Positions 53,369 to 62,632 of a DNA stretch of 64,000 nt are shown here, in pieces. The position numbers and the translations under genes are program-made. Below the pieces are notes generated by a model. The model saw only the letters and a program-made list of their open reading frames with translations. It searched no databases and was not told the origin of the DNA. The DNA is from Acinetobacter bohemicus ANC 3994. GTDB lineage: Bacteria; Pseudomonadota; Gammaproteobacteria; Pseudomonadales; Moraxellaceae. Positions within the stretch are counted from its first letter, which is position 1. Every line of letters starts with the position of its first letter. The stretch lies in contig NZ_KB849164.1 in the NCBI RefSeq assembly GCF_000367925.1, positions 208,507 to 272,506 on the forward strand. The letters run 5' to 3'.

Positions 53369-53884
53369 ATGAGTGTCATTTTACCTGTAGCACAGCGTGG
53401 AGACGTCATTTTAACTTTGAAGGCTGCTTCTGTTGCAGAATCGGAATTTAACAGTGCATGGTTAAATGAACTAGCCGCAGCCATGCAAGCCACCATGCTT
53501 GAACGTAATGGTGTTGGGATTGCAGCTCCGCAAATATATGTATCTAAACGGGTCATTATTGTGGCTTCACGTCCAAACCCTCGCTATCCCGATGCACCTG
53601 AAATGGATGCAGTGGTGATGGTTAATCCTGAAATTTTAGAGTTTTCTCAGGCAACGTCCTTGGGTGAAGAAGGCTGTCTAAGCGTGCCAAATGAACGTGG
53701 TCAGGTACAGCGTGCGCAAAGTATTAAGGTGCTGTATCACACTTTGACTGGTGAGGTAATGGAAAGCACTTTTGAAGGTTTTCCTGCGCGGATCGTGCAA
53801 CATGAAGTTGATCATTTGAATGGGGTGTTGTTTGTGGAAAAAATGGATCTTTCATTAATAGAATCCCTCCCAACCTCCTTTTAA
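53369..53884 (+). CDS. def: peptide deformylase-like protein
   Basis: The 171-residue enzyme has all three deformylase motifs: GVGIAAPQ (48-55), EGCLSVP (101-107, Cys103) and QHEVDHLNG (144-152, His145 and His149 as metal ligands, Glu146 catalytic). It removes the formyl group from new proteins. It is not next to fmt and is probably an accessory paralogue. ATG 53369 has AGGA upstream. The last residues (SLPTSF) and the stop codon are encoded by a repeat element that begins at 53862, so the native C-terminus has probably been replaced. Confidence 0.93.
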   Translation: MSVILPVAQRGDVILTLKAASVAESEFNSAWLNELAAAMQATMLERNGVGIAAPQIYVSKRVIIVASRPNPRYPDAPEMDAVVMVNPEILEFSQATSLGEEGCLSVPNERGQVQRAQSIKVLYHTLTGEVMESTFEGFPARIVQHEVDHLNGVLFVEKMDLSLIESLPTSF

Positions 53885-53962
53885 AAAAGGGAGGAGTTGT
53901 CATGTGAGTAAATATCTACGTGAGACTCTCTTCTTTAGCAAAGTAGGATCGGGGGGATTAAT
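53862..53962. repeat. left copy of palindromic G-rich repeat
   Basis: It starts AATCCCTCCCAACCTCC, with a stem CCTCC-TTTT/AAAAAAGGGAGG, then GAGTTGTCA. After a spacer a degenerate TTTAGCAAAG...GGGGGGATT follows. The same elements in the same order occur at 56725-56861. It lies partly in the deformylase gene. Confidence 0.8.
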
Positions 53963-54004
53963 TTCTGGCTTATAATTTAAAAAAATAATAAGAGCTTATA
54001 AATT

Positions 54005-54355
54005 ATGCAACCTTATAACAAGAAATTAAAACTTCCATCGCGTGATTTGCGTAACAATATGACCGATGCTGAACAAATGTTATGGCAAAGATTACGCCGT
54101 AAGCAAATTTTAGGATTACAGTTTTATCGGCAGAAACCAATTCTAAATTTCATTGTTGATTTTTATTGTCCTTCTGTAAATTTAGTCATTGAGTGCGATG
54201 GCAGTCAGCACTATACATACGAAGGTTTGGAGGCAGATCGAGTGCGGGATGAGGCATTGGCTCAGTTGGGGTTGAGAGTGTTAAGGTTTGATAATGGACA
54301 GGTGGTGAGGCATTTAAATAATGTAATTGATGAAATAGTAAGTCATTGTGAATAA
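54005..54355 (+). CDS. DUF559 (Vsr-fold) endonuclease-like protein
   Basis: The 116-residue protein has the family layout: RNNMTDAEQMLWQRLRRKQI, LQFYRQKPILNFIVDFYCPS (Asp52), NLVIECDGSQHYTYE (Glu63, Asp65) and DRVRDEALAQLGLRVLRFDN. This is the PD-(D/E)xK fold of very-short-patch repair endonucleases. DUF559 genes are often scattered and linked to repeats, and their function is unknown. It lies between the left repeat and the ATPase gene in the same direction, inside the presumed island. Confidence 0.9.
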   Translation: MQPYNKKLKLPSRDLRNNMTDAEQMLWQRLRRKQILGLQFYRQKPILNFIVDFYCPSVNLVIECDGSQHYTYEGLEADRVRDEALAQLGLRVLRFDNGQVVRHLNNVIDEIVSHCE

Positions 54356-54405
54356 ATAAATTATGAATATAATTTGTATAAAATAAAAGCGTTCTAGGGG
54401 GATTC

Positions 54406-56723
54406 ATGTTTACGAAAATTATTAAATTAGAGAATGTAAAACAATGGCAACATACTGGTAGTAAAGGCGGTTCAGAAAATGATTTTGGTAAGTTAAATTT
54501 AATTTACGGAAGGAATGGAGCTGGAAAATCGACACTAACAAAAATTCTAGATTTAATTAATAAAAGAGATATAGCAAAGATCAAGAAATTAGCTCCCTTG
54601 GAGACGGAAAAAGAACCATTGTTTAATTTTATGATTAAAGGTAACAGTATTACTTTGGCTACCTTAGATCAAGCCCCTGAATTTCATATTTTCAATCAAG
54701 ATTTTGTAGATGAAAACTTATATTCTTCAAATGGGGTGGAAAGCTCTCAGTTAGTAAACTATTATGATTTTTGTTTAGGAAAAGTATCAGTTGATAAACA
54801 AAAACAGATTGATAAGTTAAAAAGTGAAATAACTAATTTAACAAATTCAATGCAACCATTGGAAGCAAAGCTAAAGTCACAATTCAATAAAACAATTGAG
54901 CAAATAAAAAGGATTCCTAGAAATGATAATGTGGATACAGAAATTGCTAAATTGAATGAAAAATTGATCGATCAAAAGTCAGTTAATCTGTATCGTCAAA
55001 GAAAAAAGCTTTCTCTTTTAAGTTTAGTTAATCCTACATTTGATAAAAGTATTTTTGAGACTAGTTTAGATAAGATTTCAAAAGAAGCCCAAGAAAAAGT
55101 AACTCAGCATATAAAAGTACACTTTGCAAAAGATGACGAAGATTGGATTAAAGATGGTTTAGAGCTAGTAACAGATACAAATAATTGCCCGTTTTGTGCT
55201 CAAAGTTTAAATGACTCACCAATTTTTAGTTTTTACAGTGAGTTTATAACGGATTCCTATAAACAAGCTTGTGATGATTTTGAATTAAAAAATACTCAAA
55301 TTTTGAATCAAAAGCTTATGAAATAGGTATACGTCTTGATGATTTAGTTGAAATAATCGCCTCTAATATTGATTTGATTCAAATATGGTCTGATCGGATC
55401 GAAAAATTAGATCTGATCATCGAATTAAAGGATTTAAATAATGCATACAAACTTTTCTTTCATGAAGTTAGCGAGTTAATAACGAAGAAAGAAAAAGACA
55501 TTTTAGCATTTGTTAATTTTAATAAGTTTGATGAACTTTTAAAATCAGTCTATGAAAAAGCTAACTTTACTAATTATAACGATAAAATTTCAGTTTTTAA
55601 TCAAAGAGTTGATGCGTATTTAATTACTTTATCTAAAGATGAAAGCCAAGTTATTAATCAAAAAATAGCAGAACTTAAATTATCAAAGTTACGCTTTTCA
55701 AACGAGGTAATTTTTGACTTAGATTGCTTTAGTCAAGATAAGAAAACTAAAGAAGCTAAAACAAAATCTATGAATGAATTGCGAGATTTAATCCTAGAAG
55801 AACAACAGATTCTTATTGAAAAGCATAAAGACGGAATCAATGAATTATTAAAGAAATTTAATTCAATGATTAGGCTTAGTAAGTTCGAGAAAGATAATAA
55901 AGGACACAGAGGTGCAAGCCGTATATCTTACGGTATTACATTTTTGGATCAAGAATTATCAATTTTGAATCATAATGAGATAATCTTCGATAGAGTTTTA
56001 AGTTCTGGAGATAAATCAACCTTAGCCCTAGCTTTTTTTCTATCTAAGTTTAAGGATGAGAATTTTGAGCCATCAATAATATTCTTTGATGATCCAATGA
56101 GTTCATTAGATGAGCATAGAAGAAAGGCTACGATTCAAGAAATTCAGTACTTGGTGGAAAGAGAGTTTCAAGCCTTTGTTTTAAGTCATGATCCATTTTT
56201 TCTTTCAGATATAAGCAAATTAAGTGCTATTTCCAAATGGGCGAAGTGTTATGAAGTTGAAACTAAATTAATAGACTTTGATCCTTTAGATCCAAATAGT
56301 AATAAAGTCTGTAATAGTAAATTAATTGTGCGCCAAAATTTTGATTCTTATGTTTTACATTCTTATTATCAGGAATATTACAAGCTTTGGGATTTTGTTC
56401 ATGCTGGAAAAGAGGAACAAAAAACTGAAATAGCAAGATCTTTACGGCCAATTCTTGAAGCATATTTAAGATTTCTATTTCCAAAGACTTTTACTGAGGA
56501 TCTCTGGTTAGGAAATATGATTACAATGATCAGAGAAGAAAAAAATGTAAAAAGTCCTTTATTTGATAAAAATCAAAGGTTGGCTGAAATTCAGTCAATT
56601 AATGAGTTTTCGAAAATTTATCATCATGCTGATGGCTTTGATACTTGTATTCAAGGTATAGATTTTTCGACTTTACATGGTTATGCAAAAGATACCTTGA
56701 GGTTTATAACAGGAATTAATTAA
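54406..56723 (+). pseudogene. AAA_13-type ATPase with zinc-hook motif, RloC/PrrC-like, frame broken at an A6 run
   Basis: Two frames join into one protein of about 772 residues. The first (54406-55326) holds Walker A GRNGAGKST (residues 35-43), coiled coil and a zinc-hook-like CPFC (C261, C264). The second (open from 55284 to 56723) holds more coiled coil, the ABC signature SSGDKSTLALAFFLSKF (56001), Walker B SIIFFDDPMSSLDEHRR (56072) and the H-loop LSHDPFF. A C-terminal domain with R-P-I-L-E (56445) and YHH (56619) ends it. The layout is that of RloC/PrrC-like AAA_13 proteins, which in other bacteria are anticodon nucleases. The second frame has no good start of its own. The break may be a deletion in an A-run or a -1 programmed shift at A-AAA-AAT (55287-55293). 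It is AT-rich and likely acquired. Confidence 0.8.
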
Positions 56724-56724
56724 C

Positions 56725-56861
56725 AATCCCTCCCAACCTCCCTTTTAAAAAGGGAGGAGTTGTCACGTAATTCGTTGGATACGCGAAAGTCCCCCTTTAG
56801 AAAAGGGGGATTTAGGGGGATTCAAAAATTTTGCAATAAAAAAGAGGGGTTAGGGGAGATT
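56725..56861. repeat. right copy of palindromic G-rich repeat
   Basis: It starts AATCCCTCCCAACCTCCC with a perfect 10-bp stem (CCTCCCTTTT/AAAAGGGAGG), then GAGTTGTCA. A second palindrome CCCCCTTT/AAAGGGGG (56791-56809) follows, then TTTAGGGGGATTCA and GTTAGGGGAGATT. It begins one base after the ATPase stop codon and ends 14 bases before the metH stop. It may also terminate transcription from both sides. Confidence 0.85.
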
Positions 56862-56875
56862 AAAAGGCTTCTAAA

Positions 56876-59800
56876 TTAAGAAACCGAATCATCCAAATTC
56901 GGTGCTAACCAACGTTTACCTTCATCCAATGTCCAACCTTTACGCTGAACATAATCCTCTAACTGGTCGCCAGAAATTTTGCCCACGTTAAAATATTCCG
57001 ACTGTGGATTGCTGTAGTAAAAACCACTCACCGATGAAGGCGGCCACATCGCAAAACTTGTGGTTAATTGGGTGCCAATCTTATCGGTAGAACCCAACCA
57101 GTCGAACAACACCGCTTTTTCAGAGTGTTCAGGACAAGCAGGGTAACCCGGTGCAGGTCGAATCCCGACATATTTTTCTTTAATCAATTCTTCATTCGAC
57201 AGTTGTTCAGAAGCCTGATAACCCCAGAACTCTTTACGAATACGCTCATGTAAATGCTCCGCAAACGCTTCGGCAAAACGATCACCTAAAGACTGGGCAA
57301 GAATTGCAGAATAGTCATCACCTTTTTCTTTGAATTCATGCGCCATTTCTTCGGCACCAAAAATAGAAACGGTGAAACCACCCAAGTAGTCCTGATTCTG
57401 ATCAGAACTGCTAATAAAATCGGCCAAGGATAAGTTGGGTTTACCTGTAACTTTGTCCGACTGCTGACGAATATGTTCAAACTGATGAGTTGCCGTTTGA
57501 TTTTCATCATAAATAGAAACTGTGTCTGCACCCGTGCGTTTAGCCGAAGCAATATTAAAGACAGCACGTGCATCAAAACGCTTATTCTCTACAATATCTT
57601 TCAACATCAGTTGGGCTTGTTCATACAAATCTGTTGCCGCTTCACCGACAATTTCATCGGTCAAGATAGCCGGGAACTTGCCAGCCAAACTCCAAGAAAT
57701 AAAGAATGGTGTCCAGTCAAAATAGGGCACTAAGGTTTCAAGTGGATAATTCTTCAGGACTTGGCTGCCGATAAAATTCGGTTTAGGCGGAACATAGTTG
57801 TCCCAATCAATGCTTAAACCATTTTTAATCGACTCTGCATAAGACAATTTCGCAGCTTTAGGCTGTTTGTTGGCAATACGTTCACGGACTTTTTCATATT
57901 CAGCGCGATGCTCTGCAACAAAAGCAGGTTTCATTTCTTTCGATAGCAATGTTGTGGCAACACCGACTGCACGTGAAGCATCGGCAACATAAATCACCGC
58001 ATCATTAGAATATTGCGGATCAATTTTTACCGCAGTATGCGCTTTAGACGTTGTTGCACCACCAATCAACAGCGGGATGTTAAAGCCTTTACGTTGCATC
58101 TCTTTGGCAACAAACACCATTTCATCCAACGATGGCGTGATCAAACCCGACAAGCCAATGATGTCACATTTTTCATCAATCGCTGTTTGTAAGATTTTTT
58201 CCGCAGGCACCATTACGCCAAGGTCAACAATGTCATAGCCATTACAACCCAGTACAACACCTACAATGTTTTTACCAATGTCATGCACGTCACCTTTTAC
58301 GGTCGCCATCAGGATTTTACCTTTTGATTGGCTACCTGATTTTTCAGCTTCGATGTAGGGGTTCAACCATGCCACGGCTTGCTTCATCACACGGGCCGAT
58401 TTCACCACTTGTGGTAAAAACATTTTACCCGAACCAAATAAGTCACCGACCACGTTCATGCCATCCATAAGCGGGCCTTCAATCACATCCAATGGACGTT
58501 TAGATTTCAGACGCGCTTCTTCGGTATCTTCATCAATAAATGCAGTAATACCTTTAACCAGCGCATGTTCAAGGCGTTTTTCTACCGGTTGATCACGCCA
58601 TTCTAAGTTTTCAACTTGTTTTTGCGCAGCACTCTGACCACGGTATTGTTCTGCAACTTCAAGGAGTTTTTCAGTCGCATCTTGACCGCTTTCACCTTGG
58701 TTTTGGTTCAGTACAACATCTTCAACGGCATCTTTGAGTTCCTTTGGAATATCATCGTAAATGGCCATTTGGCCTGCATTTACAATGCCCATGGTCATGC
58801 CTTGTTTGATGGCATAATACAAGAACACCGAGTGAATCGCCTCACGTACTGGTTCATTGCCACGGAATGAGAACGATACATTGGAAACACCGCCTGAAAT
58901 CATGGCATGAGGAAGATTTTGTTTAATCCAGCCTGTCGCTTCAATGAAATCAACCGCGTAGTTATTGTGTTCTTCAATACCCGTTGCCACAGCAAACACG
59001 TTCGGGTCAAAAATGATGTCTTCAGCAGGGAAGCCCACATCATTCACCAATACATCATACGAGCGTTTACAGATTTCACGCTTACGTGCGGCAGTATCCG
59101 CTTGTCCGGCTTCATCAAAGGCCATGACAATAATCGCAGCACCATATTGACGGCATAAACGTGCTTTATGTACAAACTCGTCATAACCTTCTTTTAAGGA
59201 AATCGAGTTAACAATCGGCTTGCCTTGTACACATTTTAAACCTGCTTCAATAATTTCCCATTTTGATGAGTCAATCATGATCGGTACTTTGGAAATTTCA
59301 GGCTCAGACGCAACTAAATTCAGGAAATGCACCATCGCACCTTGCGAATCGAGCATGCCTTCATCCATGTTAATGTCGATAACTTGTGCGCCTGCAACCA
59401 CTTGCTGTAGTGCAACATCGAGTGCTTCAGCAAAATTTTCTTCACGAATTAAACGTAAGAATTTTTTTGACCCTGTGACGTTGGTTCGTTCACCGACATT
59501 TACAAAGAGTGAATCGTCATAAATATTAAAAGGCTCTAAACCACTTAAACGGCACGCTGGCTTAATTTCAGGGATTTGACGTGGTTTAATATCTTTAACT
59601 GCATTGTAAATGGCACGAATATGGTCAGGTGTCGTACCACAGCAGCCGCCGGTAATATTAATCAAACCACTTTCCGCAAATTCTTTTAAAAATGCTGCGG
59701 TTTCTTCTGGTGTTTCGTCATAACCACCAAAGGCATTGGGTAAGCCTGCATTCGGATGGGCTGAAACGAAAGTATCTGCAATATCCGCGACAGTTTTCAC

Positions 59801-60562
59801 ATGCGGGCGCATGGCATCTGCACCTAGCGCGCAGTTAAAACCAATGGAAAGTAAATCGCCATGGCGTACCGAGTTCCAGAAGGCTTCAGCAGTTTGACCG
59901 GTTAAGGTACGACCTGAAGCATCGGTAATGGTGCCTGAAATCATCAGGGGTAATTCACGACCAATTTGATTGAACACTTCTTTCACTGCAAAAATTGCAG
60001 CTTTACAGTTCAGTGTATCGAAAACAGTTTCAATCAGAATGATGTCAGAGCCGCCCTCAATTAAGGCATGTGCGGCTTGAATATAGTTATCGACCAATTC
60101 ATCAAAGGTAATATTACGAAAAGCAGGGTCATTTACATTCGGTGAAATGGAACAGGTACGTGAAGTTGGGCCAAGGACACCGGCTACAAAACGAGGTTTA
60201 TCAGGCGTTGAATATTTTTTACAAGCGGCTTTGGCAATCCGCGCTGCTTCAAAGTTAATCTCATGAACCAAATCCTCCATGTGGTAATCCGACATGGAAA
60301 CGCGCGTACCATTGAAACTGTTGGTTTCAATAATGTCCGCACCGGCATCCAGATAGTCTTCGTGAATCCCTTGAATGATCTGCGGTTGCGTCAGCACCAA
60401 AAGGTCATTATTGCCTTTGAGGTCAGATGCCCAGTCAGCAAAACGCTCACCCCGATAATCTGCTTCTTCGAGTTTGTGGCGCTGAATCATGGTGCCCATA
60501 GCACCATCAATAATCAGGATGCGTTGGGTGAGAAGCTCTTTTAGGGTGGCAAGCGTGGACAT
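56876..60562 (-). CDS. metH: cobalamin-dependent methionine synthase
   Basis: The 1228-residue enzyme transfers a methyl group from 5-methyltetrahydrofolate to homocysteine via cobalamin. Four modules are seen in order: a homocysteine/zinc barrel (about 1-325, with LIETVFDTLNCKAAIFA and GGCCGTTPDH), a pterin barrel (about 350-620, NVGERTNVTGSKKFLRLI), a B12-binding module (about 640-880, with KGDVHDIGKNIVGVVLGCNGY) and an AdoMet activation domain (to the end, RPAPGYPACPEHSEK). The length is normal. ATG 60562 has GGGG about 6 bases upstream. A further in-frame ATG at 60598 lacks one. No cobalamin riboswitch is visible upstream. Confidence 0.97.
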   Translation of the reverse strand: MSTLATLKELLTQRILIIDGAMGTMIQRHKLEEADYRGERFADWASDLKGNNDLLVLTQPQIIQGIHEDYLDAGADIIETNSFNGTRVSMSDYHMEDLVHEINFEAARIAKAACKKYSTPDKPRFVAGVLGPTSRTCSISPNVNDPAFRNITFDELVDNYIQAAHALIEGGSDIILIETVFDTLNCKAAIFAVKEVFNQIGRELPLMISGTITDASGRTLTGQTAEAFWNSVRHGDLLSIGFNCALGADAMRPHVKTVADIADTFVSAHPNAGLPNAFGGYDETPEETAAFLKEFAESGLINITGGCCGTTPDHIRAIYNAVKDIKPRQIPEIKPACRLSGLEPFNIYDDSLFVNVGERTNVTGSKKFLRLIREENFAEALDVALQQVVAGAQVIDINMDEGMLDSQGAMVHFLNLVASEPEISKVPIMIDSSKWEIIEAGLKCVQGKPIVNSISLKEGYDEFVHKARLCRQYGAAIIVMAFDEAGQADTAARKREICKRSYDVLVNDVGFPAEDIIFDPNVFAVATGIEEHNNYAVDFIEATGWIKQNLPHAMISGGVSNVSFSFRGNEPVREAIHSVFLYYAIKQGMTMGIVNAGQMAIYDDIPKELKDAVEDVVLNQNQGESGQDATEKLLEVAEQYRGQSAAQKQVENLEWRDQPVEKRLEHALVKGITAFIDEDTEEARLKSKRPLDVIEGPLMDGMNVVGDLFGSGKMFLPQVVKSARVMKQAVAWLNPYIEAEKSGSQSKGKILMATVKGDVHDIGKNIVGVVLGCNGYDIVDLGVMVPAEKILQTAIDEKCDIIGLSGLITPSLDEMVFVAKEMQRKGFNIPLLIGGATTSKAHTAVKIDPQYSNDAVIYVADASRAVGVATTLLSKEMKPAFVAEHRAEYEKVRERIANKQPKAAKLSYAESIKNGLSIDWDNYVPPKPNFIGSQVLKNYPLETLVPYFDWTPFFISWSLAGKFPAILTDEIVGEAATDLYEQAQLMLKDIVENKRFDARAVFNIASAKRTGADTVSIYDENQTATHQFEHIRQQSDKVTGKPNLSLADFISSSDQNQDYLGGFTVSIFGAEEMAHEFKEKGDDYSAILAQSLGDRFAEAFAEHLHERIRKEFWGYQASEQLSNEELIKEKYVGIRPAPGYPACPEHSEKAVLFDWLGSTDKIGTQLTTSFAMWPPSSVSGFYYSNPQSEYFNVGKISGDQLEDYVQRKGWTLDEGKRWLAPNLDDSVS

Positions 60563-60929
60563 AAATAACCCCAATCCGATGGAATACAAAATGGGCATGA
60601 TTTTAGCAGAATTACACTACAGTTGAGGAATATTCAGCCGACTTAGTGAGACACAGTTTTTAAATAAGGTTATTTGTGCTGAATTTTTCATCGAATTGAA
60701 ATATGGCTCGGCTATGATCTGAGTCTAGATAAGAAAAAATTGAGTGCTGAACGGAATTAGAAAGATTTTTTATGCAGTTATCCAAATATTTTGAAATATT
60801 GAGGCACAAACTATTTTGAGCTTCAACGATTGCAAAATGATGGATTTAAAAGAATTTAGCTCCCTAAAATGCAGCGGGAGTGATTTAAATTAGCTCAATT
60901 GTTAAAATTTGGCTTTATATGGCAGCTGT

Positions 60930-60951
60930 TTGTCATATAATTGTCACAATT
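60930..60951 (+). promoter_or_regulatory. Pho box upstream of the phosphate transporter
   Basis: Two 11-bp direct repeats, TTGTCATATAA and TTGTCACAATT, match the PhoB consensus (CTGTCATA-type repeats at 11-bp spacing) very well. The box ends 45 bases before the start codon. Confidence 0.78.
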
Positions 60952-60963
60952 AAATTGAACAAT

Positions 60964-60985
60964 AAGGGGATTTTATTATCCCCTT
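60964..60985 (+). promoter_or_regulatory. leader hairpin covering the ribosome site region
   Basis: AAGGGGAT pairs with ATCCCCTT around a 6-base loop and ends 11 bases before the ATG at 60997. The only Shine-Dalgarno-like sequence (AAGGGG) is in its 5' arm, so folding could affect translation. Confidence 0.55.
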
Positions 60986-60996
60986 GAACCGTCTGC

Positions 60997-62616
60997 ATGA
61001 ATTCTAATATTCCTCCCGTCCAAGATCAGGTGCAATCCGTGCCACAGAAATCGACGAATGTGCATGTTGCCACACCGAAGTTTTTTATGCCGGTGTTTTT
61101 AACGGTTATTATTTCTACTTTGGTGTACATCGGCTTTCAACTTGCAGCTGATTTGTCACATGTTCCAACTTTAAGCTTATATTCCGTTATTCTTTTAGCC
61201 ACTGCGCTTTTAATTGCCTTAGGCTTTGAATTTGTTAATGGTTTTCATGACACTGCCAATGCGGTCGCTACAGTCATTTATACCAATGCTTTATCTGCAC
61301 CTGTTGCTGTGATGTGGGCAGGCTTTTGTAATTTTCTTGGTGTAATGGTTGCAAGTGGTGCTGTTGCTTACGGCATCATTGCTTTATTGCCTGTCGAGTT
61401 GATTATGAATGTCAGCTCTGGGGCCGGTTTTGCCATGGTTTTCGCCATGCTAATCGCCGCTATTCTTTGGAACTTAGGGACTTGGTTCTTGGGTATTCCA
61501 GCGTCAAGTTCACATACTTTAATCGGTTCGATTTTAGGTGTGGGAATTATGAACTACATCTTGCATGCCGGTAGTGGTGCCAGCGGTGTAGATATGGACC
61601 AAGTGATGAAAGTCGGCAAAGCCTTGCTGTTTTCACCTTTAATTGGTTTTGCTTTTGCTGCGGTCGTATTCTTGTTAGTGAAAAAAGTTTTCAAAAAACA
61701 AGTCGAACTTTTTCAACCGCCTGAAGGTAATAAGCCACCACCACCTTTAATTCGTGCCATCTTAATTTTTACCTGTACAGGCGTTAGTTTTGCACATGGT
61801 TCAAACGATGGTCAAAAAGGTATGGGCTTAATTATGCTCATTCTGATTGGTGTTGTACCGCTCGCGTATTCGTTGAATAAGAACTTAGATACGCAACATA
61901 TTCAGTCATTTGATCAATTATCAAATCAAACTGCGGCTGTTATGTACGCCAATCACAGCAATATTTCGGATACTCACGCACGTGAAGTGTTGACGTCATA
62001 CATTCAAACCAAAGAAATGAATAAAGACGTTATTCCTGCTTTGGCAAGCTTAACGGATCATTTGGGTGATCGTGTAGCTAAGTATGGTGATTTAAAAGAT
62101 ATTCCTGAAGCAGATACGTCGATTATTCGCAATGACATGTATTTAAGTAGCACAGCATTTAAGCGTTTAGATAAAAATAAACAGTTACCTGCAATGTCGG
62201 AAGCACAAAGCAAAGTGGTTAAAGAGTACCGCTCTAACCTAGACTCATTCTTACAATACATTCCGACTTGGGTGAAAGTTGCAGTTGCACTGGCACTTGG
62301 TTTAGGCACAATGGTGGGCTGGAAGCGTATTGTAGTGACAGTGGGTGAGCGTATTGGTAAAAACCATATGACTTATGGTCAGGGCATGTCGGCTGAACTT
62401 GTGGCAATGACCACCATTGCAGCGGCAGATGGTTTTGGTATGCCAGTTTCAACCACACACGTTTTGAACAGTGCGGTTGCAGGTACAATGGTTGCCAATA
62501 AATCAGGCTTAAACTTCGCAACGGTGAAAACCATTCTTTCTGCATGGGTATTCACTTTACCAGCCACGATTTGTTTATCTGGTGGTTTGTATTGGTTGTT
62601 CTTACAGTTTGTTTAA
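60997..62616 (+). CDS. inorganic phosphate transporter, PiT family
   Basis: The 539-residue inner-membrane protein of the PiT family is a metal-phosphate:H+ symporter in bacteria. The two signature repeats are present: GFEFVNGFHDTANAVATVIY (about residue 75-95) and FAHGSNDGQKGMGLIMLIL (about 265-285). IPASSSHTLIGSILG and its partner GMPVSTTHVLNSAVAGTMVA form the core. A long cytoplasmic loop (about 295-425), typical of the Pseudomonas/Acinetobacter group, lies between the halves. The upstream Pho box suggests induction by phosphate starvation, which is not the E. coli pitA pattern. Confidence 0.93.
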   Translation: MNSNIPPVQDQVQSVPQKSTNVHVATPKFFMPVFLTVIISTLVYIGFQLAADLSHVPTLSLYSVILLATALLIALGFEFVNGFHDTANAVATVIYTNALSAPVAVMWAGFCNFLGVMVASGAVAYGIIALLPVELIMNVSSGAGFAMVFAMLIAAILWNLGTWFLGIPASSSHTLIGSILGVGIMNYILHAGSGASGVDMDQVMKVGKALLFSPLIGFAFAAVVFLLVKKVFKKQVELFQPPEGNKPPPPLIRAILIFTCTGVSFAHGSNDGQKGMGLIMLILIGVVPLAYSLNKNLDTQHIQSFDQLSNQTAAVMYANHSNISDTHAREVLTSYIQTKEMNKDVIPALASLTDHLGDRVAKYGDLKDIPEADTSIIRNDMYLSSTAFKRLDKNKQLPAMSEAQSKVVKEYRSNLDSFLQYIPTWVKVAVALALGLGTMVGWKRIVVTVGERIGKNHMTYGQGMSAELVAMTTIAAADGFGMPVSTTHVLNSAVAGTMVANKSGLNFATVKTILSAWVFTLPATICLSGGLYWLFLQFV

Positions 62617-62632
62617 ACAAGCTATGTGAAAT

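Larger units (their letters stand above)
60563..60996. other. 434-base divergent spacer between metH and the phosphate transporter gene
   Basis: No gene is seen. On the right side it contains a Pho-box-like direct repeat and a leader hairpin. The left side must carry the metH promoter, which I cannot place with confidence. Confidence 0.6.

Noticed and set aside
56263..56484. Minus-strand frame inside the ATPase gene
   Set aside because: Shadow of the plus-strand gene, with no ribosome site.
55374..56723. Second half of the ATPase as an independent gene
   Set aside because: It lacks a good start and ribosome site, and the frame is open upstream to 55284 with sequence continuing the coiled coil. 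It is better read as the continuation of the first half.
60563..60929. Cobalamin or SAM riboswitch upstream of metH
   Set aside because: I looked for conserved cobalamin-riboswitch boxes and for a SAM-type core and saw none.
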